Positions 24,927-35,853 of a stretch of 64,000 nucleotides of DNA are shown in pieces. The stretch is from NCBI RefSeq assembly GCF_008107625.1, contig NZ_SDKK01000018.1, forward strand, positions 1 to 64,000. Direction: 5' to 3'. The position numbers and the translations under genes were made by a program. The notes beneath the pieces are model-generated. The model worked only from the letters and a program-made list of their open reading frames with translations, was not told the origin of the DNA and ran no database searches. This DNA comes from Zoogloea oleivorans (lineage in GTDB: Bacteria > Pseudomonadota > Gammaproteobacteria > Burkholderiales > Rhodocyclaceae). Within the stretch, counting starts at the first letter, position 1. Every line of letters starts with the position of its first letter.

Positions 24927-26147
24927 TCAAACGCCCTGCCGCAGCGCATCGACGATCGGCGTACGGATAATCTTGCGGGCCGGCAGGATGGCAGCCAGCA
25001 CCGTCGCCACGAAGCCGATGAACCAGGCATGCAATACCGTCCCGGGAACCACTCTGACGAAGGCCGTGTAGCCGACATTGGCGTTCGGCGGCGGCGGCAT
25101 GGGAATTCCGACGGCGGAAATCGCCAGCGCCGCCCCCACCCCGAGGAGTACCCCGATAGTCGCTCCCAGCACACCAAGAATGACGCTTTCGATCATCAGC
25201 AGCGTGAATACCCCCCGTTGCCGGTTTCCCAAGGCCTGCAGCGTGCCGAACTCGCTCATTCGCTCGAAAGTGCTCATATTGACGCTGTTGATCACCGACA
25301 ACAGCACCATGAACAGGATGATCCACTGCAGCACGCCAAACTGCCGGTCGTACAGCTCGATCGTCTTGTCGTAGAAATCCGACAGCTGATTCCAGCTGCG
25401 CAAATCGAGTTCCTTGCCGAGAATGGCCTGGATACCCTTGAAACTCTTGCCGGTTTCCTCGGTTTTATTGAGCGACACCACCAGCAGGTTGGCCCCCTTG
25501 GTGAGCATCAGCTCCTGCGCCGAAACCAGCGGAATCCGTACCGCCCGCGCATCGTAATCTTTCGAGAAACTCTGAAAGACGCCAACCACTTCAAAATCGA
25601 GCGAGTTAAGTGTGCCTTCGGCCGCATTCATTACCAGGGTCACCTGATCGCCAGGCTTGAGGCCGAGCGCATGCGCCACACCCTGCCCGACCATCAAGCC
25701 GAACTTGTCGCGGGACTCCAGCTGTCGCCCGGCCGTGACTTTCAGGTAAGTACCCAGCTCGGCTTCCTTTTCCGGCTCGATGCCCTCACCGACAATCGCG
25801 AGATCGCGCCGGCCATTGTTGAGCAGTCCCGCGAAATTCAGGCGGGCCGTTACATCCGACACCCCTTCGACTGCACGAATCCGCGCGCCAACGCCCTTTG
25901 GATCGGCGATGACGAACTTCTCCGGCTGGCGGGTTCCCTTGTCCAGAAAGTCACGGTTGAAAACCTGGATGTGGCCGGTCTGGGAGTGGATGATCGCTTC
26001 ACCCAGCTGGATGAAGATGTCCTGCACAAAACCGCCGGCCAGAATCAGGCCGGCAACGCCGGAAACGATGGCGACGAGCGTAATGGCGGTCCGCACCTTC
26101 TGGCGGAACACGTTGCGGAGGGCGAGGGTGAAAAGTATGTGGTTCAT
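24927..26147 (-). CDS. FtsX/MacB-like ABC transporter permease (second of a pair)
   Basis: 406 residues with the architecture of LolC/E- and MacB-type permeases: one N-terminal helix (RTAITLVAIVSGVAGLILAG), a periplasmic core domain of about 220 residues, and three C-terminal helices of the FtsX domain. The last loop holds a GIPMPPPP motif shared with the adjacent permease. It overlaps that gene by four bases (ATGA). No ABC ATPase is encoded beside the pair, although such permeases need one. The substrate is unknown; lipoprotein or envelope-lipid export is one possibility. Confidence 0.82.
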   Translation of the reverse strand: MNHILFTLALRNVFRQKVRTAITLVAIVSGVAGLILAGGFVQDIFIQLGEAIIHSQTGHIQVFNRDFLDKGTRQPEKFVIADPKGVGARIRAVEGVSDVTARLNFAGLLNNGRRDLAIVGEGIEPEKEAELGTYLKVTAGRQLESRDKFGLMVGQGVAHALGLKPGDQVTLVMNAAEGTLNSLDFEVVGVFQSFSKDYDARAVRIPLVSAQELMLTKGANLLVVSLNKTEETGKSFKGIQAILGKELDLRSWNQLSDFYDKTIELYDRQFGVLQWIILFMVLLSVINSVNMSTFERMSEFGTLQALGNRQRGVFTLLMIESVILGVLGATIGVLLGVGAALAISAVGIPMPPPPNANVGYTAFVRVVPGTVLHAWFIGFVATVLAAILPARKIIRTPIVDALRQGV

Positions 26148-27388
26148 TGCTGATGGCGCAGAGCATCAACGATATTCATGCGGGACGCCTTCCAGGCCGG
26201 GAAGACACTGGCCAGCAGGGTCGTGAGAAAGGCGAGCAGAAATCCATCCAGGGCCAGCGCGGGCGAAATCAGGATCTCCCCGATGTAGCCCCGGGCCATG
26301 CCGGGCGGCGGAGGCATTGGAATACCGATGTGCGAGATGAGCGCACCGAGCGACATGCCTCCCACCACACCCAGCACTCCGCCAATAATGCCCAGGATCA
26401 CGCCCTCCAGCATGAACATACCCAGAACTCCCCGGCGTCGCACACCGATGGCCATCGAGGTGCCGATTTCGTTGGTCCGTTCGATCACCGACATGGTCAG
26501 CGTATTGGAAATGCTCAGGATGACAATCAGCGCAATCAGGAGGCGGACCACCCCAACCTGCTTGGAGAACAACTCGACCGTCTTGTTGTAGAAGTCGGCC
26601 AGATCGCTCCAGGGAATGACCTCGAATGCCTTCGGATCCAGGCCTTGCCTGAGCACGGCCATCACCCCGCCGGTATCTTCGGTTTTTGAGAGCAGCACAA
26701 CCCAGGTCGTCGCACCTTCGACCCGCATCAGCTTGCGTGCCACGTCGATCGGCGCCCTCAACACCGCATCGTCGTAAGCCTTGGTAATGGTCGCAAAGAT
26801 TCCCGTGACCGTCAGTTCGACGGCGTTGACACTGCCAGTGCTTGTCGTGCCCATCAGCACGACCCGATCACCAACCGTGGCCCCCAGGTTGGAGGCCAAA
26901 CCCTCGCCGAGCGACACGGAAAGAGGCGGGCTTTCATGAAGCGCCTTGCCTTTCACGATGGTGATGGCACGGGAAATCGGTGCCTCCTTGAGCGGATCAA
27001 TGCCTTCACCGAGAAAGGAGATGGTCTCATCCCCTTTGCTCAGAAGCCCGCTGAAGGCCAGTCTCGGCGTGGTCGTGACAATCCGCGGATCCTGAGGCAT
27101 GGCATCCAGCCGGGATGGCAGCAAATACTTGTAAGGATCCCCCAGTCCATGGTCGAGATAACCCGGACGGGTAATCTGCACGTGCCCGAGCTGGGAATGA
27201 ATCGTGGATTCACGGAGATCCTGGAACACCCAGTGGATGAATCCTCCGGCAAGGAGAAAGGCCATGACACCGCCGCTGACAGTGACCAATGCCAGCGCAC
27301 TGCGCCTCCTCTGGCGAGCCAGATTCTTCACGGCCAACTGGACCTGCAACCAGGCGCGCGGGAGTTGAGCTTTGATGGAATCGAGCAT
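26144..27388 (-). CDS. FtsX/MacB-like ABC transporter permease (first of a pair)
   Basis: 414 residues. It has an N-terminal helix (about 38-58), a MacB-like periplasmic domain and three C-terminal helices, with GIPMPPPPGM in the last periplasmic loop. I use the ATG at 27388, which gives MLDSIKAQLPRAWLQ; 13 further codons are open upstream. It is paralogous to the next permease, and the two probably form a heterodimer. Without a neighbouring ATPase the system must borrow one encoded elsewhere. Confidence 0.8.
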   Translation of the reverse strand: MLDSIKAQLPRAWLQVQLAVKNLARQRRRSALALVTVSGGVMAFLLAGGFIHWVFQDLRESTIHSQLGHVQITRPGYLDHGLGDPYKYLLPSRLDAMPQDPRIVTTTPRLAFSGLLSKGDETISFLGEGIDPLKEAPISRAITIVKGKALHESPPLSVSLGEGLASNLGATVGDRVVLMGTTSTGSVNAVELTVTGIFATITKAYDDAVLRAPIDVARKLMRVEGATTWVVLLSKTEDTGGVMAVLRQGLDPKAFEVIPWSDLADFYNKTVELFSKQVGVVRLLIALIVILSISNTLTMSVIERTNEIGTSMAIGVRRRGVLGMFMLEGVILGIIGGVLGVVGGMSLGALISHIGIPMPPPPGMARGYIGEILISPALALDGFLLAFLTTLLASVFPAWKASRMNIVDALRHQQ

Positions 27389-27522
27389 GGGAGCGGCTGT
27401 TCGGGAAAGCCTAGTGCATAAACGCATTCATTGGACACGATGCCAGACATTCGCGCAACTGCGCGCCCCCAAAACGCTCGGGGAACATCGACGCGCCCTC
27501 ATGGCAAACGCGGCACGGCACA

Positions 27523-28566
27523 TCAAACCCCATCCGCATCGCCAAACACTTTGGCGAGCGGCAGGCGCAGGGAACGCACGGGCATCCGGGTCGGCTTTCC
27601 AACCCGAAGCATGATGTGGAGGCGCTCACCCTGCCTCAACCCCAGGTGCGCCGACACGCCATCAACGGCCTCGCGAACCCGGAGCTCCCAGGGAGATGAA
27701 GCAAGGCGCCCATTCAGAAGCCGGGTCTGCTGATCAGCAATCACATAATACGGATGCACCGCCCAGCCACGGCGGTTCAGCTCTATCCAGGCCCGCTCCA
27801 TGAGGCGACCCGCATCCGGTATATCCTGGGTGGCCCCTGAGCCCACCACCGACAGAATCATGGAGGCGTTGGTCAGCGACTGGATCTCGGCCTGCGCCAT
27901 GATCCGGTAAATGTGCACCTTGTTGAGCAGCGCCATCCGGGACCAGTCCTGAATGAAACGCATGAAAAGCCCGCCGCCCGGAGGAAGGTTGACCGTCCGG
28001 ATGTCGAGCCCGTCCCCTCGGGCCACTTCCTCCTCGCCAAAACGCAAGCTGCCCATCAACCACTCGTGAAGTTCCCGGGTACAAAACCGGGCATGACAGC
28101 AAACCCGCGCAGCTGACGCCAATGAGGCGAACGAAGGCGCACCGACTGCCAGATGCAGGCGCGCAGAGCCTTCTGTCATCGCTCCCAACACCCCGAGCAA
28201 ATCGGCCTCCGGCGCTGGCGTCGTGAAGGGAAAGCGATTGGTGTGCCGTGCAAACAAGGGATGACTCAGGTCACCGGGGAGCGGCGCAGCGGGAATCCGT
28301 GCCCTGAAGTAAGGCGCGCCGTCCATCTCCCGGCGCCACACCACCGTAGTCAGGCCGCACATCTGGGCCAGATTTTCCGCAGCAGCCCCCACCGAAATCA
28401 AGGTCCCATGTCCTGCGACACCAAAGGGGTCTTTTCCCTCATGGGGCCGATAGCTGACTTCGATTTCGTCACCGACCCGCTCGATCCGGCACGGCTGGCT
28501 GTTGTCCGCCGACGGCGCGGCAGAAATCGCTCGGGCCGCCATCAGAAAACGGTTCATCTCGTTCAT
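27523..28566 (-). CDS. Nitroreductase-fold protein (Acg/Rv3131-like)
   Basis: 347-residue cytoplasmic protein with the N-terminal AARAISAAPSADNSQPCRIE segment typical of flavin-dependent nitroreductase-like proteins, and two halves suggesting an internally duplicated fold, as in the Acg family. Many relatives are flavin storage proteins or reductases of unknown substrate. It is the first gene upstream of the permease pair on the same strand, separated by about 135 bases, so operon membership is uncertain. No N-terminal signal is seen. Confidence 0.7.
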   Translation of the reverse strand: MNEMNRFLMAARAISAAPSADNSQPCRIERVGDEIEVSYRPHEGKDPFGVAGHGTLISVGAAAENLAQMCGLTTVVWRREMDGAPYFRARIPAAPLPGDLSHPLFARHTNRFPFTTPAPEADLLGVLGAMTEGSARLHLAVGAPSFASLASAARVCCHARFCTRELHEWLMGSLRFGEEEVARGDGLDIRTVNLPPGGGLFMRFIQDWSRMALLNKVHIYRIMAQAEIQSLTNASMILSVVGSGATQDIPDAGRLMERAWIELNRRGWAVHPYYVIADQQTRLLNGRLASSPWELRVREAVDGVSAHLGLRQGERLHIMLRVGKPTRMPVRSLRLPLAKVFGDADGV

Positions 28567-28672
28567 ACAGGGTTCCGATCTTGCAGGGATGGAGAAGAGA
28601 AGGAGCCGCGGTAAGCCCCGGCTCTTCCTCCGGCTAGTTTAGCAACTGCAATGAGATCATCATTTCAGAAGG

Positions 28673-28709
28673 CAAAAAAAACCGCTGCAATGGCAGCGGT
28701 TTTTTTTGT
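28673..28709 (-). terminator. Terminator of the PEP-CTERM gene
   Basis: ACCGCTGC (28681-28688) and GCAGCGGT (28693-28700) form an 8-bp stem with the loop AATG, with runs of A and T extending the pairing on both sides. It is a textbook intrinsic terminator readable on both strands, about 45 bases past the PEP-CTERM stop codon. Confidence 0.9.
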
Positions 28710-28711
28710 CG

Positions 28712-28733
28712 GTGACCGATCTGCATCGGTCAC
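28712..28733 (-). repeat. Second hairpin between the PEP-CTERM gene and its terminator
   Basis: GTGACCGAT and ATCGGTCAC form a perfect 9-bp stem with the loop CTGC. It sits between the stop codon of the PEP-CTERM gene and the intrinsic terminator, so the mRNA would end in two tandem hairpins. It could protect the 3' end of an abundant transcript. Confidence 0.6.
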
Positions 28734-28751
28734 TGGCGACGCCAATTAATA

Positions 28752-29522
28752 TTACTTGGCGCTGCGACGACGAGCAAAGCCCAGGCCGGCGATGCCCAGA
28801 GCGGACAGCAGCATGGAGGTCGGCTCAGGGATGGAGTTACCCTTCAGCTCGCCCGTGCCGAACAGGCCAAAGCCGTCCGGGGTCACGTAGCCGTTGGGGA
28901 GCGGCTGGTAGGAGGAGCTGAAGGAGAAGTCAGCACCGTGGCCGTCATTGGCGAGCACGGAGTTGGTGTCGAAGTGCGGAGCAGCCAGGCCGCCAACCAC
29001 GTCGAAGAGGCCAGCGCCGCTGCCGTCGTCATTGCCGGTGCCCAGGGTGCCCTTGGCGATTTCGCCGAACAGGCTGGTCACCCAACCGTTGGACTGGATG
29101 TCGTTGTAACCAACCAGATCAAGCCACAGCACGCCGTCATTGGCAGAGGCCTTGACGTCGGCATCAAAGTTAGGGGTGGAATCGACATAAATCTTGAGCC
29201 AGCCGCCGGTGAAGCCGAGGATGTCGTCGGTCGCGGAAGAGAACGGATCGACGTAGGTCAAGGTGTGGCCGCCGAATTCAAAGGTCAGCTCGCAACCCGG
29301 GCAGAAGGTGTTGTTGTTGGTATTGTTGAGGATATTCACGACACCGATGCCGCCCAGGGTGCCGCCCGGGCCCACGGCGGTTTCAAAGATTGCACCTTGG
29401 GAGGTGAAGTCGAAACCGGAAGCCGGGTTCCAAACAACGCCACCGACGTTGATAGCGAAGGCGTTGACGCTGGCAGCCGCGAAGAGGCCTACAGCGATCT
29501 TGGTCAGAGTGGTTTTTTTCAT
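28752..29522 (-). CDS. PEP-CTERM sorting-domain exported protein
   Basis: 256 residues. The Sec signal peptide (MKKTTLTKIAVGLFAAASVNAFA) is followed by a Gly/Asn/Asp-rich beta-type exported domain containing one closely spaced Cys pair (FCPGCEL). The C-terminal tripartite PEP-CTERM signal comprises IPEPTSM, a hydrophobic helix LLSALGIAGLGF and the basic tail ARRRSAK. Proteins of this class are cleaved by an exosortase (EpsH/XrtA) and often end up in biofilm or floc matrix. No exosortase is encoded in this window. The gene stands alone, with an AT-rich upstream region and its own terminator. Confidence 0.9.
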   Translation of the reverse strand: MKKTTLTKIAVGLFAAASVNAFAINVGGVVWNPASGFDFTSQGAIFETAVGPGGTLGGIGVVNILNNTNNNTFCPGCELTFEFGGHTLTYVDPFSSATDDILGFTGGWLKIYVDSTPNFDADVKASANDGVLWLDLVGYNDIQSNGWVTSLFGEIAKGTLGTGNDDGSGAGLFDVVGGLAAPHFDTNSVLANDGHGADFSFSSSYQPLPNGYVTPDGFGLFGTGELKGNSIPEPTSMLLSALGIAGLGFARRRSAK

Positions 29523-29681
29523 GATTTAGTGTCCTATTGGCTGAGTTGAGAACCGCGATCTACACTAGCACCAACCATGCCACCCACTACCAAAGAAAAA
29601 ATATGCAAAAAAATCATGGTGTTAAAAACGTATAAAAATGTGCCGATTTGCAAATGTAAAAATTATCGACAGTCCACATCC

Positions 29682-29716
29682 GGCTTGATCGGCACCTGAA
29701 TCGGCATCATCAAGCC
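29682..29716. repeat. Inverted repeat upstream of the PEP-CTERM gene
   Basis: GGCTTGAT (29682-29689) and ATCAAGCC (29709-29716) form an 8-bp inverted repeat around a 19-base spacer that contains ATCGGCA twice. It lies about 160 bases upstream of the PEP-CTERM start and just past the HDOD gene stop. It could be an operator or a weak terminator of the HDOD gene; there is no T run. Confidence 0.35.
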
Positions 29717-29739
29717 ATCAGGTCTCGGCAAATTCCCGC

Positions 29740-31170
29740 TTAGCGCAACGGGCTTGAAGAAGCCTCGATTTCCAGCGCCAGACTGGCCTGCAGGGCAAAT
29801 TGCCGTACCGCGCGACACCCTTCCTCATCCATCGGCTTGCCATTGCGGTCAGCGTAGAGCACGCCAATCCGCTGGGCGGAAGTGCCGAAGGGCACCAGGA
29901 ATGCCTCATTGCAGGCAGTCACCTTGATCAGACGCCCGGCGCCCGGCGCATCCGGACGAGTGACATGAATGTGACAGGATTGTCCGCTGTCGATCGCCGC
30001 ATCCAGCACGTCATCCGGCTCGCCCTCCATCGGGAAGACGAAGCGCCCGCACAAGGCATCGGCACCGCTCCCCAGCGCCACCCGCCCCACGAGCTTCAAT
30101 CTGTCTTCAGCCAGAAAGGCGATGACGACCCGCTCACAACCCGCACCGCGGTACACACCTTCGACAACCAGTTGCAGGATGTCGACAATGCCCGCCCGGC
30201 TCATGATCATCTCGGTCAGATCCTGGAGAATGCGCAGTTGCAATTGCGCATCGGGGCCGGACGGCGCGGGCGGTGCGAGAGGCTCGGACGGAAGCCCGCC
30301 CAAGGGGATCATCTTTGCGGCTTCCGGAGCACCGAATGTACGAGCAATCCTGGCAGCCTCACCGGCGTTGGCAAGGATCTCTGCCTGCACGGCGGCGGCA
30401 GGCAGCCCAACGTAATCAGCCACTTCCCGGAGGCATTGCCGCCCAGCCGGTGTATCCCAGCCTTCCTCCGCCGCGCGGGCAAGGCGCAGCCCCAGCAGCA
30501 CAGCCCGCTCCGGCCCACGGCTGCGCGGATCAAGCTCGAGGGCCGCACCGACCAGGGAGCCCAGTTTCCACTCCCGCACCAAGCCAACGGAAAGCTGCCG
30601 CAGGGGAAACCCGAGGACGATCTGCTGCGCGTCCTCCTCCCGCACGGGGGACTGAAGCAGGCAGCGATCCAGGCTTTTCGCCTGTTCGCCTCCGAAACAC
30701 CAGAAGGCCATTTCACCCACGCGGGCAAGAAGTGCAGCAATGAAGACCTCTTCACTCCCCCCTTCACCCCGCCGCTGAGCCACCCAGCGGGCCTGCACCG
30801 CCGCATGGAAGCTGCGCGCCATCTCAGCATGAACGCGGCCGCGCAGCCCCCCTGTAAGCAGAGAGTCAATCAGCGAAACAGAGAGTGCGAGTTCGGCAAC
30901 AGGATTGAAACCGAGCACGACAATCGCCCGGGAGACTGTGCTGACCCCCTGCCGACCGTGGTTGAAGAAGGCGCTGTTGGCAAGCCGCAGTACCTTGGAG
31001 GTCATCGGTGCATCCATCAGGATCACCTTGGCCAGCGCCGATGCGGAGGCCCGGTCGTCACCGAGGATGGTCCGCAGGGCATCGATGGTGTGACTGAAGA
31101 CGGGCATCTCGCAACCGCGTATGCGGGCGATCCAGCCGGTCAGGTCGAGGGGTGGGTCGTTTCGTGTCAT
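29740..31170 (-). CDS. HDOD-GAF signalling protein
   Basis: 476 residues. The N-terminal HDOD domain (about 10-215), a noncatalytic relative of HD hydrolases, contains SKVLRLANSAFFNHGR and RAIVVLGFNPVAELALSVS. A Pro-rich linker leads to a C-terminal GAF-like sensory domain (about 315-470). Such proteins act in c-di-GMP-linked or stress signalling, but the ligand here is unknown. The ATG at 31170 is preferred because GAGGT precedes it by seven bases; an open frame extends further upstream without family similarity. It lies alone between the PEP-CTERM gene and secA. Confidence 0.85.
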   Translation of the reverse strand: MTRNDPPLDLTGWIARIRGCEMPVFSHTIDALRTILGDDRASASALAKVILMDAPMTSKVLRLANSAFFNHGRQGVSTVSRAIVVLGFNPVAELALSVSLIDSLLTGGLRGRVHAEMARSFHAAVQARWVAQRRGEGGSEEVFIAALLARVGEMAFWCFGGEQAKSLDRCLLQSPVREEDAQQIVLGFPLRQLSVGLVREWKLGSLVGAALELDPRSRGPERAVLLGLRLARAAEEGWDTPAGRQCLREVADYVGLPAAAVQAEILANAGEAARIARTFGAPEAAKMIPLGGLPSEPLAPPAPSGPDAQLQLRILQDLTEMIMSRAGIVDILQLVVEGVYRGAGCERVVIAFLAEDRLKLVGRVALGSGADALCGRFVFPMEGEPDDVLDAAIDSGQSCHIHVTRPDAPGAGRLIKVTACNEAFLVPFGTSAQRIGVLYADRNGKPMDEEGCRAVRQFALQASLALEIEASSSPLR

Positions 31171-31229
31171 TGGCTTACCTCTTTCCGATATCGGCAGGGA
31201 GCTCTTGTTGCTTGAGGCAGGACGTGAAC

Positions 31230-31260
31230 GCACAAAGCCGGCCACTGGCCGGCTTTGTGC
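31230..31260 (-). terminator. Hairpin terminator downstream of secA
   Basis: A perfect 14-bp inverted repeat (GCACAAAGCCGGCC, loop ACT) lies 15 bases past the secA stop codon. The stem is very stable, but the downstream T tract is limited to the TTTGTG end of the arm. Confidence 0.7.
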
Positions 31261-31274
31261 TCACCCCGCCAGAC

Positions 31275-34001
<2,727 letters not shown>

Positions 34002-34107
34002 TTGATTTGGAAGGGGAAATGCGGCAAAGGGCCAGATTCTATCATGGCGTCCGGACACGGCCGTGATGGAGGTCCGGGCAGCATCAAGCTTGTCCGGCCC
34101 GGTAGTT

Positions 34108-34149
34108 CCCCCTACGATGGGGGCGCTTTTACAAATTCCAAGCCCCCAT
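34108..34149 (+). promoter_or_regulatory. Alternative leader hairpins covering the DUF721 start codon
   Basis: CCCCC (34108-34112) can pair with GGGGG (34119-34123). The same G-rich segment, ATGGGGGC (34117-34124), is perfectly complementary over 8 bases to GCCCCCAT (34142-34149), which includes the first two bases of the DUF721 start codon. The two pairings exclude each other. No Shine-Dalgarno sequence is present. Translational control is inference. Confidence 0.4.
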
Positions 34150-34579
34150 GGCCACCAGCCCGATCGACAATTTTCTGGGGAGGGGTGATGCCCTCTCCCG
34201 CCTGCAAGCCCACGCGGGTCGTTTGCTGCGCCTGCAAAGACAGCTTTCCGAGTTGCTGCCCGACTACATGGCGAGCGCCTGCAAGGTCGCCAACCTGAAG
34301 GAAGATGAACTGGTGATCCTGGTGGACAGTCAGGGACTCGCGGTCAAGCTGCGCCAGGCGGTGCCGAGCCTGCTGGTGGACTTTGCCCGAATCGGCGTAC
34401 TGCTGCGGGACATAAAAGTGAAGGTGGCAGTACGCGAATACCGGCAAGCTCCACCCCCTGTCCCGCAGCGCCACGTCAGCGACACGACACGCTCGGGGCT
34501 CGACACCCTGGCAGCCTCCCTGCCCGCCGACTCCCCGCTCGCCAAGGCGCTCCAGCGCTTCGTCAAGCAGGCTGGCTAG
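34148..34579 (+). CDS. DUF721 (DciA-like) protein
   Basis: 143 residues with a DUF721 core at about 15-105: [19 protein letters not shown], then [18 protein letters not shown] and VKVAV. DciA proteins of this family load DnaB onto DNA in bacteria that lack DnaC. The C-terminal tail (about 105-143) is Pro/Ser/Ala-rich and probably flexible. It is divergent from secA, the same arrangement as in many proteobacteria. The upstream region has no clear ribosome binding site but can fold over the start codon. The DnaB-loading role is by family; the copy here is slightly divergent, so I give no symbol. Confidence 0.85.
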   Translation: MATSPIDNFLGRGDALSRLQAHAGRLLRLQRQLSELLPDYMASACKVANLKEDELVILVDSQGLAVKLRQAVPSLLVDFARIGVLLRDIKVKVAVREYRQAPPPVPQRHVSDTTRSGLDTLAASLPADSPLAKALQRFVKQAG

Positions 34580-34764
34580 ACCAGGGGCACGAGCACCCGC
34601 TCGAGGATCAGCAAGGCAAAGAAAATCAGCGCCACCACAAGCCCGAAGCGAAACAGGCGCCACGCCAGCGTCAGATAACGGGGCTCGCGGGTGAACAGGA
34701 AGGCAAACACGGAAGCGCCGATCCCGATCCCCACCAGCACGGCAACGATGCGCAGGATCAGCAC
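34576..34764 (-). CDS. Small two-helix membrane protein
   Basis: 62 residues with two membrane helices (about 3-25 and 38-58) separated by FTREPRYLTLAWRLFR, a basic cytoplasmic loop. The stop codon region overlaps the DUF721 stop by four bases in convergent orientation. It starts nine bases after the lpxC stop, so it is probably the last gene of the dcw-lpxC transcript. I do not recognise the family. Confidence 0.7.
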   Translation of the reverse strand: MLILRIVAVLVGIGIGASVFAFLFTREPRYLTLAWRLFRFGLVVALIFFALLILERVLVPLV

Positions 34765-34773
34765 GGCGGGGCC

Positions 34774-35691
34774 TCAGGCGGTGGCGAGGTCGAACAGATG
34801 GGCGACCGAGGCCGGGGTAGTCGCCGCATCCTCGAAGGTGACAATCTCCCAGGCTGTACGGTCTTCGAGCAGGACGCGCAGGATCTGGTTGTTGAGCGCG
34901 TGACCGGCCTTGTAGGCACTGTAAGCGGCGAGCAGCGAGTGCCCGGCCAGGTAGAGATCGCCAATGGCATCCAGCACCTTGTGCTTCACGAACTCGTCGG
35001 CGTAGCGCAGGCCGTCAGCGTTAAGCACCCGGTACTCGTCCATCACGATGGCGTTATCGAGGCTGCCGCCCAACCCAAGGCCGTTGGCGCGCATGAACTC
35101 CACGTCCTGCATGAAACCGAAGGTGCGCGCCCGCGCGACTTCGCGTACGTACGAATTATTGGCGAAATCCACCGTCACCGACGTACCCGTGCGGTCGATG
35201 GCCGGGTGGTTGAAAAGGATCGAGAAGCTCAGCTTGAAACCATCATAAGGCTCCAGACGCACCCACTTGTCGCCTTCCACGTACTCCACCGGCTTGGTGA
35301 CGCGCAAAAAGCGCTTGGGGGCCTTCTGCTCTTCGATACCGGCAGACTGGATCAGGAAGACAAAGGGCCCGGCACTGCCGTCGAGAATCGGGATTTCGGC
35401 CGCATCCACGTCAATGTGGGCGTTATCCACGCCCAGACCGGCGAGGGCCGACATGAGGTGTTCGACGGTATTGACCTTGGCGCCATCGCGCTGCAGACCC
35501 GAGCACATGCGGGTGTCGCAAACGGCGTAGGGATCAGCCGGCAGATCGACGACCGGATCGAGATCCACGCGATGGAAGACGATGCCGGTATCCGGGGCAG
35601 CCGGACGCAGGGTGAGCGTGACCTTGTTGCCGCTGTGGAGACCCACGCCGGTAGCACTGACAACGGTTTTGAGGGTGCGCTGCTTCAACAT
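34774..35691 (-). CDS. lpxC: UDP-3-O-acyl-N-acetylglucosamine deacetylase LpxC
   Basis: Zinc amidase that catalyses the committed step of lipid A synthesis. The zinc ligands are visible: the His in [17 protein letters not shown] and the [17 protein letters not shown] segment with His and Asp. It starts [21 protein letters not shown] and the 305 residues match family length. It follows ftsZ in the same direction, separated by about 160 bases that hold a hairpin terminator, so it can be transcribed from its own promoter. Confidence 0.97.
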   Translation of the reverse strand: MLKQRTLKTVVSATGVGLHSGNKVTLTLRPAAPDTGIVFHRVDLDPVVDLPADPYAVCDTRMCSGLQRDGAKVNTVEHLMSALAGLGVDNAHIDVDAAEIPILDGSAGPFVFLIQSAGIEEQKAPKRFLRVTKPVEYVEGDKWVRLEPYDGFKLSFSILFNHPAIDRTGTSVTVDFANNSYVREVARARTFGFMQDVEFMRANGLGLGGSLDNAIVMDEYRVLNADGLRYADEFVKHKVLDAIGDLYLAGHSLLAAYSAYKAGHALNNQILRVLLEDRTAWEIVTFEDAATTPASVAHLFDLATA

Positions 35692-35784
35692 GATCCGGTT
35701 CCGCGTTCAAGTCATTGAATTTTAACATACACAGGATGCTGCATTGCAGCAAACGCGGTGCAGTGTTGCGGCCGTACAAAAGAC

Positions 35785-35823
35785 AAACGCGCAGCGGACG
35801 GAGGCACGTCCCGCTGCGCGTTT
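35785..35823 (-). terminator. Terminator between ftsZ and lpxC
   Basis: AAACGCGCAGCGG (35785-35797) and CCGCTGCGCGTTT (35811-35823) form a perfect 13-bp stem with a 13-base loop. On the minus strand the stem is followed by GTCTTTT. It lies 30 bases past the ftsZ stop. Confidence 0.75.
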
Positions 35824-35853
35824 ATCAGAGCCACCGAAGCGGCCCTGCCCCGG

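Noticed and set aside
27411-27629. 72-codon minus-strand frame with CRVCH, a c-type haem-like motif
   Set aside because: It overlaps the 3' end of the nitroreductase-like gene by about 100 bases, has no signal peptide or ribosome binding site, and a single CxxCH in a Cys-rich short frame can arise by chance.
28602-28632. Imperfect hairpin GAGCCG...CGGCTC between the nitroreductase start and the PEP-CTERM terminator
   Set aside because: The stem is short, has a large loop and is not followed by a T tract; it could be chance in GC-rich DNA.
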